A stretch of 8,887 nucleotides of DNA. It comes from Bacteroidota bacterium (GTDB lineage: Bacteria; Bacteroidota; Bacteroidia; Flavobacteriales; Weeksellaceae). A program made the translations under genes and the position numbers. Below, in pieces: positions 1 through 5,840 of this stretch. The notes beneath the pieces were generated by a model, which worked only from the letters and a program-made list of their open reading frames with translations, made no database searches and had not been told where the DNA came from. Within the stretch, counting starts at the first letter, position 1, and the number at the start of each line of letters is the position of its first letter. The DNA lies in the NCBI GenBank assembly GCA_023411265.1, contig JAEYOX010000084.1:1-8887 (forward strand), given 5' to 3'.

Positions 1-220
1 GGTGAAAATCCTCAGGTGCATAACCCAGTACTTTTTCCACATTTGGACTTACAAATTCCATTTCGGCAGTACGGGTATTAAAAATCACATAAAAATAATC
101 GCCAAAATGAAACACATCCATATAACGGTTAATAACTTCTTTCTGTGAAAGGTCTATTTGTTCCACTATTGATCTTGGAATGTTTTCCCAAATATTTCGC
201 AGTTTCTCTATCTTATCCAT
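1..220 (-). CDS. PAS-domain transcriptional regulator, N-terminal part (runs off the left edge)
   Basis: Reading the minus strand from the ATG at 220 gives 73 uninterrupted codons to the window edge, starting MDKIEKLRNIWENIPRSIVE. The part FHFGDYFYVIFNTRTAEMEF, then VSPNVEKVLGYAPEDF, is a typical PAS sensor core: short beta strands, then the 'VSPNVEKVLGY' helix region. In Bacteroidota this N-terminal arrangement (about 40 residues, then PAS) is commonly followed by a C-terminal LuxR-type helix-turn-helix. That part is outside the window, so the LuxR assignment is inferred. The product would be cytoplasmic. The gene is divergent from the secreted protein at 324, and its start lies 12 bp from a pair of palindromes that could be operators. 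I chose the ATG at 220 because the frame reads cleanly from it. A PAS histidine kinase is the main alternative. Confidence 0.75.
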   Translation of the reverse strand, partial: MDKIEKLRNIWENIPRSIVEQIDLSQKEVINRYMDVFHFGDYFYVIFNTRTAEMEFVSPNVEKVLGYAPEDFH

Positions 221-231
221 CAAAAAAAATG

Positions 232-266
232 ATTTATAACTTATAAATAGCTAGATGTAGCTATTT
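232..266. promoter_or_regulatory. two overlapping perfect palindromes in a divergent intergenic region
   Basis: ATTTATAA-C-TTATAAAT (232-248) and AAATAGCTA-GATG-TAGCTATTT (245-266) are perfect inverted repeats with arms of 8 and 9 bp, and they overlap by 4 bp. They sit between the divergent PAS regulator (start 220) and the secreted protein (start 324), just left of the candidate promoter at 268-294. Neither is followed by a T run, so a terminator is unlikely. An operator for a dimeric regulator, possibly the PAS protein itself, is an inference. Simple A/T palindromes also occur by chance, but the 9-bp one containing AGCT is less easily explained that way. Confidence 0.5.
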
Positions 267-267
267 C

Positions 268-294
268 TTTGTGAATATATTAAAATTATTTTTG
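268..294 (+). promoter_or_regulatory. candidate Bacteroidota-type promoter for the 324 gene
   Basis: TATTTTTG at 287-294 matches the Bacteroidota -7 consensus TAnnTTTG. TTTG at 268-271 is a possible -33 element, but the 15-base spacer is a few bases shorter than usual. Transcription would begin near 300, giving a leader of roughly 25 bases before the ATG at 324. In this A/T-rich region the -7 match alone is weak evidence. Confidence 0.35.
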
Positions 295-323
295 TTAAAA
301 ACATTAACATAAAAATATTTACT

Positions 324-731
324 ATGAAAACAATGACAAAATTAGGATTAGTTGTAACCGTGTTTATGGCAACCACAATGTTTAACAATGTAATGGCACA
401 GGATAAATACAGTTTTGCCATTTCATCACAGAAGTACACAGATGACTACTGTTATTACTTTGTTTCGGATCCGGTAAAAAACTGGGACAAAATGAGCGAG
501 CAGGAACAGAAAGATTTTAACATCGAATTTAAATCCTCTGCCAAAAGACAAACAGGCGAAGACCTTGTAAAAGAATACCGTGTAGGTTTTTATCAGGGAG
601 CTTCCCGATACAATTCTTTGGTAGAAGCCAAACAAGGAATCGAGAAATGGATAGAAGAAAAGGAAAAGATGGGAACTTCCGCCGGTAAAGAAATCAAAGT
701 AATTAAAATAAACCTTTACAAATACAGATAA
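324..731 (+). CDS. small secreted protein of unknown function
   Basis: This is a 135-residue protein with a clear Sec signal peptide: basic MKTMTK, a hydrophobic core, and a likely cleavage before the Q of NNVMAQ near residue 25. The mature part of about 110 residues is hydrophilic and Lys/Glu rich. It has an aromatic stretch (YTDDYCYYF) near residues 39-47 and the only cysteine there. A charged helix (GIEKWIEEKEK) precedes a C-terminal strand ending INLYKYR. There is no lipobox, so it is predicted to be periplasmic or exported rather than a lipoprotein. I do not recognise the family. It stands apart from the cluster at 812, separated by an 80-bp gap containing a dispersed-type repeat, and has its own candidate promoter upstream. 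The start is fixed by the signal peptide. Confidence 0.8.
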   Translation: MKTMTKLGLVVTVFMATTMFNNVMAQDKYSFAISSQKYTDDYCYYFVSDPVKNWDKMSEQEQKDFNIEFKSSAKRQTGEDLVKEYRVGFYQGASRYNSLVEAKQGIEKWIEEKEKMGTSAGKEIKVIKINLYKYR

Positions 732-738
732 AAAAGCC

Positions 739-779
739 TTGTCATTTCGAGCAGAACGAAGTGCAGTCGAGAAATCTAT
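739..779. repeat. flavobacterial-type intergenic repeat (imperfect inverted repeat)
   Basis: TTGTCATTTCGAGC (739-752) and GTCGAGAAATCTA (767-779) flank a short centre and form an imperfect inverted repeat (TTTCGA against TCGAGAAA). From memory, elements of the form GTCATTTCGAGCG...CGAGAAATCT are dispersed in many copies between genes of Chryseobacterium/Flavobacterium-type genomes. Only one copy is in this window. It begins a few bases after the stop of the 324 gene and may fold in RNA, but it lacks a T run, so it is not a standard terminator. Confidence 0.6.
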
Positions 780-811
780 AAAACTTCCAACAACAATTAA
801 AATTAAATATT

Positions 812-1351
812 ATGAAACACATCACCACATTTATCTGCCTCGTAATGCTCATCATAGCCGGCACACAAAATGCACAGGCACAAACCAAAGAGGAAACCAT
901 TGAGTGGTTAAATATAAATGGAAATATACTTTTACAGGCAAAAATACGCCCATATACTGACAATACTGAGTTTACTTCAGATTTAATTGAAAGCAAATTA
1001 GATACTTTATTTTTAGAAGATAAAATATATGATAATGGGAATTTTAATCCTATTTTATATGACACATACGCTATTCCTTTTTCATCTATACTTTATCAGG
1101 ATGCAAATAGTGTTGTTGTAAAAGACGAGGAAAATAAAAACTCAGAAAACAAGTACTTTGTTTTACAAACAAAAAAATATTTAAGGAATAGAAGAAATAA
1201 AAATGAAAGTGCGGGACATACAAGTAAAGAAACAGGATTTGTGAAAATTTATTTTCACAAAAATAATGAAGAAAACGCCAAACGTGTCCTCAGAGCCATT
1301 ATGCACCTCGCCAAGCTAAGCGGTGCTAAAGAAAATAAACACCATTTTTAA
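812..1351 (+). CDS. secreted protein of the TKEETI paralogue family (divergent centre)
   Basis: This is a 179-residue secreted protein. Its signal peptide ends ...TQNAQAQ, followed by the family start TKEETIEWL. The C-terminal part, with KRVLRAIMHLAKL near residues 157-169, matches the R..KAL.HLA ending of the proteins at 1372 and 2691. The centre (about residues 33-148) has no clear counterpart in those two and is longer. The first ~95 bases are nearly the same as those of the 1372 gene. The central DNA is visibly more A/T-rich than both ends, which suggests a mosaic gene. It lies 20 bp upstream of the 1372 gene on the same strand and is probably the first gene of a cluster. The function is unknown; a periplasmic or surface location is inferred from the signal peptide. 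Confidence 0.8.
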   Translation: MKHITTFICLVMLIIAGTQNAQAQTKEETIEWLNINGNILLQAKIRPYTDNTEFTSDLIESKLDTLFLEDKIYDNGNFNPILYDTYAIPFSSILYQDANSVVVKDEENKNSENKYFVLQTKKYLRNRRNKNESAGHTSKETGFVKIYFHKNNEENAKRVLRAIMHLAKLSGAKENKHHF

Positions 1352-1371
1352 ACCTTTAAAACTTAGAAGTT

Positions 1372-1806
1372 ATGAAACACATCATCACATTACTCTGCTT
1401 TGTATTGCTCATCATTGCAGGCACGCAAAACGCACAGGCACAGACGAAAGAGGAAACCATTGAGTGGATTAAAGAAAAACTGAAAAAATACGGTGCTTCT
1501 GAAGATAGAATTGTTACAGTCGTAAACGTAAGTCCTTGTGATATTAGTTATATAGTAAGAACTAACGACGGTACAGTATTTAAAACTTCCTTTAACCCAA
1601 GTTATACAAAATCGTGGGAACGTTGTGTTAGAAATAAGAGTTTGATTTGTGCAGACACAGAGATTATACGCCATGTTCGTGATAATGATCCCCCGGAATT
1701 TGATGACTCCATTTATATTAGTTATGGCGAGCCCGACATTCACGAGCGTATGATAAAAGCATTGTTACATTTGGCTACGTTTTGCGGTAAGAACGAAACA
1801 TTTTAA
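1372..1806 (+). CDS. secreted protein of the TKEETI paralogue family
   Basis: This is a 144-residue protein with a Sec signal peptide ending NAQAQ at residue 24. The mature protein starts TKEETIEWIKEKLKKYG and continues with short predicted beta strands (VTVVNVSPCDISYIVRT), a FNPS motif, then IYISYGEPDIHERM and the ending IKALLHLATFCGKNETF. Aligned by eye with the 2691 protein it shares TKEETI.WIKEKL, the N(V/I)(S/T)PC(D/N)I(S/T)Y segment, FNPS, IYIS, PDI..R and KAL.HLATFC. Cysteines in the NxxPC and ATFC motifs recur in both, so a disulfide is possible in the periplasm (inference). It sits 20 bp after the 812 gene and 19 bp before the 1826 gene. I recall similar tandem hypothetical proteins in Chryseobacterium-like genomes, but know of no assigned function. 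Confidence 0.85.
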   Translation: MKHIITLLCFVLLIIAGTQNAQAQTKEETIEWIKEKLKKYGASEDRIVTVVNVSPCDISYIVRTNDGTVFKTSFNPSYTKSWERCVRNKSLICADTEIIRHVRDNDPPEFDDSIYISYGEPDIHERMIKALLHLATFCGKNETF

Positions 1807-1825
1807 CTCTAAAAACTTAAGTATT

Positions 1826-2680
1826 ATGAAAACGAAACTACTAACAATAATGTTGCTTGCCTTTGGAATAGGACAAGTAAATGCACAGTTTTCGTTTAGG
1901 AATATGAGTAATAAGTCATTAAATACTATAAAATCTGAAAATAATTTTTTTATTGGTGGCGATCAAGCAAATATCCGATTATTTCCAATTTTTGAAAAAC
2001 ATGCAGAACAATCCGAACTTGCGATTGAATTTTTCGAGGGAGACAAAGATCACCAACAATTTTTTCAAAACAATAATGTTTTGTACAACCCGAAATTAAA
2101 AAGTATGACATTAAATACAGAAGTCATTAATGATTATTTTGGAGGATTTCGTGTTGGTGTTGGATTTCAGATCAACAGTACCGTAGAAAATGATAATTTA
2201 TCCGAAGAAGAGATTGATAAAAATAAGTTAGTTTCATCACTTCAGAACGGAGGTGGGAATATTTTTATAAACCTTAAATTTCCAATATTGGTTATTGGAG
2301 ACGAAAATAGTGCTTTTGGATTAAAAAGTAATTTTTACCACAATACAGGTTTTGAACTAACCAAATTTAATGCGGCGGATGAAGATTTTATAATGACCAA
2401 TATGAGCGGGATTGCTATCGGAGGTTTTGGAAAGGGTTATAAAGATGAGATTTATGTATTTGCACAGACTAAAGCGGGTTTTATCTATGGAAATTCCAAG
2501 TTTAGGAATATTCTTTCTGTTGATGAAAAAGCGGATAACATAATCCCTATAACCCATTTTGAATTAGGAATTAGTTTTTCCGATTTATATACGCTTAAAG
2601 TAGATATGTATCCGTTTGGAAGTTATATAAAAGATAATTTTCCAACGACTCTTTCGTTTATTATAACCCCTAAAAAATAA
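1826..2680 (+). CDS. probable outer-membrane or surface beta protein
   Basis: This is a 284-residue protein with a signal peptide ending at VNAQ (residue ~20). Amphipathic, glycine- and aromatic-rich strands alternate through the second half: GGFRVGVGFQINS (106-118), NIFINLKFPILVI (145-157), EIYVFAQTKAGFIYG (208-222), HFELGISFSDLYTLKVDMYP (244-263) and a final TTLSFIITP (274-282). This pattern suggests an outer-membrane beta-barrel, though the C-terminus does not end in the classic aromatic residue. Its signal peptide (MKTKLLTI.LLAF) is nearly the same as that of the broken surface-protein gene at 7646, so the two may be distant relatives. It is embedded in the TKEETI cluster, 19 bp after the 1372 gene and 10 bp before the 2691 gene, and is probably co-transcribed. 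The family is not identified. Confidence 0.75.
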   Translation: MKTKLLTIMLLAFGIGQVNAQFSFRNMSNKSLNTIKSENNFFIGGDQANIRLFPIFEKHAEQSELAIEFFEGDKDHQQFFQNNNVLYNPKLKSMTLNTEVINDYFGGFRVGVGFQINSTVENDNLSEEEIDKNKLVSSLQNGGGNIFINLKFPILVIGDENSAFGLKSNFYHNTGFELTKFNAADEDFIMTNMSGIAIGGFGKGYKDEIYVFAQTKAGFIYGNSKFRNILSVDEKADNIIPITHFELGISFSDLYTLKVDMYPFGSYIKDNFPTTLSFIITPKK

Positions 2681-2690
2681 TAATCAAACT

Positions 2691-3128
2691 ATGAAAACAA
2701 AAATAATGATCACAACAGTACTATTACTGCTATTTAGCGTAACATCTTTTGCGCAAACCAAAGAAGAAACCATAGCGTGGATAAAAGAAAAACTGGAAAA
2801 ACACGGAGGTGAAACAGATAAAGGTGAAAGAGTTGAAATTATTAATATTACCCCTTGCAATATTACCTATAAATTAACTTACCCTCATGGAAATTCTTCT
2901 ATAATCGAGTTTAATCCAAGTTCATCAATTTGGGATGGAAAGACTTCAAGATCAGGACAAATTATTAAAAAATATTATAATTTCGAAGCAACTAATAGAG
3001 GAACCAAAACAATTTATATATCAGGGTTAAACATATATTCTAACGGCGTACCAGATATAGATCAGCGTATAGGAAAAGCCCTTAATCATCTGGCTACTTT
3101 TTGTCCTAAAAAACAAGAAACATTTTAA
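2691..3128 (+). CDS. secreted protein of the TKEETI paralogue family
   Basis: This is a 145-residue protein with a signal peptide (MKTKIMITTVLLLLFSVTSFAQ, written here only to name the lipophilic leader ending FAQ). The mature part starts TKEETIAWIKEKLEKHG. It shares with the 1372 protein the N(I/V)(T/S)PC(N/D)I(T/S)Y strand, FNPS, IYIS, the VPDIDQRIGKALNHLATFC helix and the final ETF. The two conserved cysteine positions are kept. Its signal peptide differs from those of the other two paralogues and begins MKTK, like the 1826 gene immediately upstream. It is the last gene of the cluster; the next gene is 121 bp away. Function unknown. Confidence 0.85.
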   Translation: MKTKIMITTVLLLLFSVTSFAQTKEETIAWIKEKLEKHGGETDKGERVEIINITPCNITYKLTYPHGNSSIIEFNPSSSIWDGKTSRSGQIIKKYYNFEATNRGTKTIYISGLNIYSNGVPDIDQRIGKALNHLATFCPKKQETF

Positions 3129-3151
3129 TTAAAAATAAATCAAACCTTCTC

Positions 3152-3175
3152 AGATTTCAAAATCTTGAAAAGATT
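3152..3175. repeat. cluster of short overlapping inverted repeats upstream of the HU-like gene
   Basis: Within the 121-bp gap between the 2691 and 3250 genes, three pairings overlap: AGATTT/AAATCT (3152-3165), TTTCAA/TTGAAA (3155-3170) and AATCTT/AAGATT (3161-3175). The stem is followed by an A run rather than T, so it does not look like a plus-strand terminator. It could be a regulatory site for the HU-like gene, or simply low-complexity A/T sequence. I see no convincing TAnnTTTG promoter in the gap. Confidence 0.3.
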
Positions 3176-3249
3176 AAAAAAAAAATTTACAATAAGTTAT
3201 ATCAAAAAAATGTTTAATTTTAAGATAATTAACCTAAAATTTTAACGAT

Positions 3250-3639
3250 ATGGCAGTAAAGTACACACTTGTAGAAAAGGGAAATCCGTCTAACCCTACA
3301 GCACCAAAAAAATGGTACGCCAGTGCAAGAGCCGATGGTGAATTGAGCTTTCGCGAGCTAAGTAAAGAAATAGCACAAGGCAGCACCACCGTAAGCGACA
3401 CCGATGTAATGGCAGTGCTAAATGACCTGATAAAAGTATTGGGCAGAAACCTAGAGAACGGAAAAATTGTTCGTTTTGGCGATTTTGGTTCGTTCCAGAT
3501 CAGTATTTCCAGCGAAGGTGCCGATACCGAAAAAGAATTTCATCCAAAGCTTATCAAAAGTGCCAAGATCAACTTCCGCCCCGGTAAAGACCTGAAAGAC
3601 GTTACCAAAACCGTAACTTTTGAAAAATACAAGAAGTAA
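3250..3639 (+). CDS. HU-like DNA-binding protein
   Basis: This 129-residue basic protein is of the Bacteroidota HU-like type, which is longer than classical HU (about 90 residues) because of an N-terminal extension (residues 1-24, with PSNPTAPKKWYA). The HU core is visible. Helices span about 33-70 (SFRELSKEIAQGSTTVSDTD, then VMAVLNDLIKVLG). The signature VRFGDFGSF is at 74-82, where HU has V.(L/I)GFG.F. A beta arm region follows, then INFRPGKDLK at 107-116, matching the C-terminal F.PGK.LK of HU. It is expected to bind DNA non-specifically and bend it in the nucleoid. It is GC-richer than its neighbours, stands alone between a 121-bp gap and a strong terminator, and is likely monocistronic. 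The specific role is unknown. Confidence 0.85.
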   Translation: MAVKYTLVEKGNPSNPTAPKKWYASARADGELSFRELSKEIAQGSTTVSDTDVMAVLNDLIKVLGRNLENGKIVRFGDFGSFQISISSEGADTEKEFHPKLIKSAKINFRPGKDLKDVTKTVTFEKYKK

Positions 3640-3643
3640 CCAC

Positions 3644-3685
3644 AAAAACGTCTAAACGATTTCAGCAAAACGTTTAGACGTTTTT
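3644..3685 (+). terminator. strong intrinsic terminator after the HU-like gene
   Basis: AAAAACGTCTAAACG (3644-3658) and CGTTTAGACGTTTTT (3671-3685) are a perfect 15-bp inverted repeat around a 12-base loop, ending in a T run. It begins 4 bases after the stop of the HU-like gene. The symmetric A and T tracts mean it could act in both directions, but no gene converges on it from the right. It separates the HU-like gene from the cluster starting at 3721. Confidence 0.85.
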
Positions 3686-3720
3686 AGTAAAACCTTTATA
3701 CCATTTTACTAAACAAACCA

Positions 3721-3975
3721 ATGAAAAAATTAGTTCCTGTTTTATTCCTTCTGTTTATCGCCAATTTCGCTTTTTCACAAACAAAGGAAATCACAACAAT
3801 GCGGAAACTAAAAATGAAGAACTAAACGTAGTTTTCATTATGCCTATCCGTACAAAAAACAGAGAGAAGATACTGAAAGCCATAGATTCCTATCAGACTA
3901 CAGAATTTAAGCGCGATTTAGACAATGACACCAATCATTGATGCCATTCAAAAAAATATGAACAATGAAAATTGA
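3721..3975 (+). pseudogene. small secreted protein gene broken by two compensating frameshifts
   Basis: The ATG at 3721 opens a signal peptide, MKKLVPVLFLLFIANFAFSQ, then TKE, but the frame stops at 3823-3825 after 34 codons. A second frame continues with NAETKNEELNVVFIMPIRT, then KNREKILKAIDSYQTTEFKR, and stops at 3939-3941. The first frame reopens at 3925 with MTPIIDAIQKNMNNEN and stops at 3973-3975, overlapping the ATG of the 3965 gene by 11 bases. Joined, the three parts would give a secreted protein of about 80 residues coupled to the next gene. The shifts probably lie near 3780-3797 and 3922-3935. Two shifts that cancel suggest decay of a real gene or assembly errors. The original function is unknown. 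Confidence 0.55.
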
Positions 3976-4507
3976 CCGACCATTCAACCAGTTAGAAAAA
4001 GAAGAATACTTGTATTTTATCGAAAAGCACAAGCAGTATTCCGATTTCAATACACTGGGATTGTATCGTTCGTTACTAGAAAACGAGCTACTTTCCCTTG
4101 AAGAATTAATAGAAGTCAGGGATTTTGCACATTCTTTCTTTCAAAAAACTTTTGATTTTCTTCAACTCAAAGATCCAAAAACATATATGGAAGTGGTTTC
4201 ATTAGGAGAAGAAGAATTAACGGATCAGGAAAAGCAGGTTCTTTGGGAAACCGTCCGCAATAACCAAGAGAAAATCCTGAAAGAAAAACGCATCAAACAC
4301 CGCAATTTCGGAATCTATTCCAAACATGAGTGCGGATTGCCGTATTGTTCTCTGAATGGTTTGATGGTCCGGCAAAATTCAATTCTTACAAGAAATGGTA
4401 TATGTTTTCCTTCCGACCAAAACAAAGATGAAAAAATGAATAAAGCAAAGCGCCGGGATAAAGAACATCGCAATTTTAAACAAAACAAAGACCGTTTTGA
4501 AGAATAA
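3965..4507 (+). CDS. cytoplasmic protein of unknown function with a CGxxxC motif
   Basis: This is a 180-residue protein without a signal peptide or membrane segment. Residues 1-115 look helical and acidic (SLEELIEVRDFAHSFFQKTFDF; the first 20 are enough to recognise the helix). Residues 121-150 hold HECGLPYCSLNGLMVRQ followed by CFPSD, with Cys at 123, 128 and 147 and His at 121, a possible metal-binding or redox cluster. From memory, similar CGYxxCPxNGLM segments occur in hypothetical Bacteroidota proteins. The C-terminal 30 residues are almost all charged (KAKRRDKEHRNFKQNKDRFEE type). It overlaps the 3' end of the broken gene at 3721 and lies 14 bp before the 4522 gene, so it was probably translated in coupling with its upstream neighbour. 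It is the only non-secreted member of this cluster. Function unknown. Confidence 0.75.
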   Translation: MKIDRPFNQLEKEEYLYFIEKHKQYSDFNTLGLYRSLLENELLSLEELIEVRDFAHSFFQKTFDFLQLKDPKTYMEVVSLGEEELTDQEKQVLWETVRNNQEKILKEKRIKHRNFGIYSKHECGLPYCSLNGLMVRQNSILTRNGICFPSDQNKDEKMNKAKRRDKEHRNFKQNKDRFEE

Positions 4508-4521
4508 ATCCAAAACTATTT

Positions 4522-4899
4522 ATGAAAAAACTTATCCTATTATTTTTCTTTATCAGTACGCAGCTTCAGGCACAGACCAAAAATACCGACAGTTTATTGC
4601 CGGTGAAAAAATATTTATTTGAACTGAAACAAACGGTAAATTCCGGTAAAATGAAAAAGTCGAAAATGATAAAGCTTGAACGCTTAATCCGTACAGGAAT
4701 GACCCAAAGAGAGATTTTCACACGCAATATAAAACGAATGAAAAATAAGGAAGAAGCAGAAGAAATGATAAAGATGTTCAATTTTATTCTGCAATCGGCA
4801 ATATTATATAAATCGGATGTTAAAAAAAATTATTCCGGATATTCGGAGGGTACTTTTCTGAATACCAATATTCCCCTTCTCATGCAAAAAATGGAATAA
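4522..4899 (+). CDS. small secreted helical protein, paralogue of the partial gene at 8659
   Basis: This 125-residue protein has a signal peptide ending QLQAQ at residue 18. The mature part is basic and mostly helical: KYLFELKQTV, KMIKLERLIRTG, TQREIFTRNIKRMK, then EEAEEMIKMFNFILQS. It ends with an aromatic/Gly segment (YSGYSEGTF) and LLMQKME. The partial protein at 8659 aligns over the same stretch (YL...(Q/T)V..., K..KL..(L/V)I..G, QR.I), so these are paralogues. It sits 14 bp after the 3965 gene and 18 bp before the 4918 gene. It could be an adaptor or inhibitor-like small protein, but nothing in the sequence decides its function. Confidence 0.8.
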   Translation: MKKLILLFFFISTQLQAQTKNTDSLLPVKKYLFELKQTVNSGKMKKSKMIKLERLIRTGMTQREIFTRNIKRMKNKEEAEEMIKMFNFILQSAILYKSDVKKNYSGYSEGTFLNTNIPLLMQKME

Positions 4900-4917
4900 A
4901 CCTCCACAAAATTAGTT

Positions 4918-5415
4918 ATGAAAAAATCAATTTTAGTAATACTATTGCTCCTTATCGGAAATCTTACATTTTCTCAAACCCACAAAATTGTAAAACTGCT
5001 CAACGAACAACTGCAAAAAGAATACAACAAATATTATGACGAAGCAGACAAAGAACGTTTTGAACTTACACAACCCTACAAAATAGATGAAAAAGGTGTT
5101 TTGAGTTTCGTATTTTCTGAAAATGATAATCAATACAACGGAAAAACCACCTATTACAGAACAGTCCCAATTGATAAAATCATCCGTCTGGATAAAGATA
5201 TGAACGTGATTTTTGTAACAGATGGCGAAGAGGCTTTGGAAGTTGTTACCACTTACGACAGCAAGGGAAATCTGATTAGGGAAAACAACTATCGGTCTTC
5301 AATATTCCAAACTGCCATACATAAAGAAAAACAAAACGAACGTTTCAGAAAAGCTTTAATCAAAGCGTTTAAAAAAACGGGCTATGCAATAGAAAGTGAA
5401 TATTGGTGGGATTAA
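4918..5415 (+). CDS. secreted protein of unknown function, paralogue of the fragment at 8416
   Basis: This 165-residue protein has a signal peptide ending LTFSQ at residue 20. The mature part starts with a helix (HKIVKLLNEQLQKEYNKYYD), followed by beta strands (GVLSFVFSE, TTYYRTVPIDKI, MNVIFVTDG, EVVTTYDSKGNLI). It ends with a basic helix (ERFRKALIKAFKKTGYAIE, residues 141-159) and SEYWWD. Residues 94 to the end align with the fragment at 8416-8625, which shares D.N..F.T, .TxY...GN, RF.K...KA..K.GY.IE. It is the last gene of the 3721-5415 cluster, and its stop codon lies inside a hairpin shared with the convergent helix-turn-helix gene. The family is not recognised. Confidence 0.8.
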   Translation: MKKSILVILLLLIGNLTFSQTHKIVKLLNEQLQKEYNKYYDEADKERFELTQPYKIDEKGVLSFVFSENDNQYNGKTTYYRTVPIDKIIRLDKDMNVIFVTDGEEALEVVTTYDSKGNLIRENNYRSSIFQTAIHKEKQNERFRKALIKAFKKTGYAIESEYWWD

Positions 5416-5434
5416 AAAGATATTACTTTTAATC
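5410..5434. terminator. possible bidirectional terminator between convergent genes
   Basis: GATTAAAA (5410-5417) and TTTTAATC (5427-5434) pair around a 9-base loop in the 20-bp gap between the convergent stops at 5415 and 5436. The stem is almost all A/T and weak, and the right arm supplies only a short T run. Its position between convergent genes is the main argument for it. Confidence 0.4.
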
Positions 5435-5435
5435 A

Positions 5436-5717
5436 CTAACTCATATAATTATCCTCCAATACCTTGATAATATCGCTTTCTCGGAAAAGAATTTTCCGTT
5501 CGAGCTTGATAAAAGGTATCAGGCCGTCATCTCTGTACTGTTGCAATGTCCGTTTGCTTATGTGTAACATTTGGCAAACCTGTTCGCTTGAAAGGTAAAT
5601 TTCCCCTTTTAGTAAAGGGTTGAAATATTCCCTGATATACAGCAGTTCATTTTTGATGCCTACCACAGCTTCTAGCAGTGCAAGCATATCTTCGTTTGAA
5701 TCTCCAATCTGTTTCAT
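5436..5717 (-). CDS. small helix-turn-helix DNA-binding protein (excisionase/MerR-like fold)
   Basis: This 93-residue cytoplasmic protein starts with a helical segment (residues 8-37, MLALLEAVVGIKNELLYIRE). It then has a helix-turn-helix at about 42-66 (LSSEQVCQMLHISKRTLQQY plus RDDGLIP) and a wing-like segment KLERKILFRESDIIKVLE at 71-88. This is the helix_turn_helix_17 type layout, in which RTLQ.YR..GL.PF.K...K..F...D is typical. Such proteins are frequent in Bacteroidota, often near integrated elements, as putative excisionase-like factors or regulators. Its ATG overlaps the TGA of the upstream helix-turn-helix remnant (ATGA), indicating a former two-gene operon. That operon lost its 5' end to the IS at 5841, so native expression is doubtful. 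Confidence 0.8.
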   Translation of the reverse strand: MKQIGDSNEDMLALLEAVVGIKNELLYIREYFNPLLKGEIYLSSEQVCQMLHISKRTLQQYRDDGLIPFIKLERKILFRESDIIKVLEDNYMS

Positions 5718-5836
5718 TTCTTTTGCTTTTTTAATGGTCGCTCTCCCTGCATAAGTAACTCCACTTCGGATAATCTAAAATACATCTTCCGATTGATTTG
5801 CGTTGCCCCAAGAACGCCTTTTAAAATACCTCGACA
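5714..5836 (-). pseudogene. C-terminal remnant of a second helix-turn-helix protein, cut at the IS end
   Basis: On the minus strand from 5836 to 5714, 40 codons read CRGILKGVLGATQINRKMYF, then RLSEVELLMQGERPLKKQKK, and stop. The pattern GVLGATQINRKMYFRLSEVE resembles the recognition-helix end and wing of excisionase-like helix-turn-helix proteins. The N-terminal helices are missing: an in-frame TGA at 5839-5837 and the IS terminus at 5841 lie immediately upstream. The stop overlaps the start of the 5717 gene. No matching N-terminal part exists on the far side of the IS at 7037, so that half was lost rather than just displaced. This short fragment has no start codon of its own. Confidence 0.65.
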
Positions 5837-5840
5837 TCAC

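Noticed and set aside
426..635. Minus-strand open frame opposite the 324 gene
   Set aside because: It is a shadow of a well-supported signal-peptide gene and has no start context or family features.
3152..3190. Hairpin plus long A run as a terminator for the 2691 cluster
   Set aside because: The run after the stem is A on the plus strand, so it does not form the needed U tract in that direction, and no minus-strand gene ends here.
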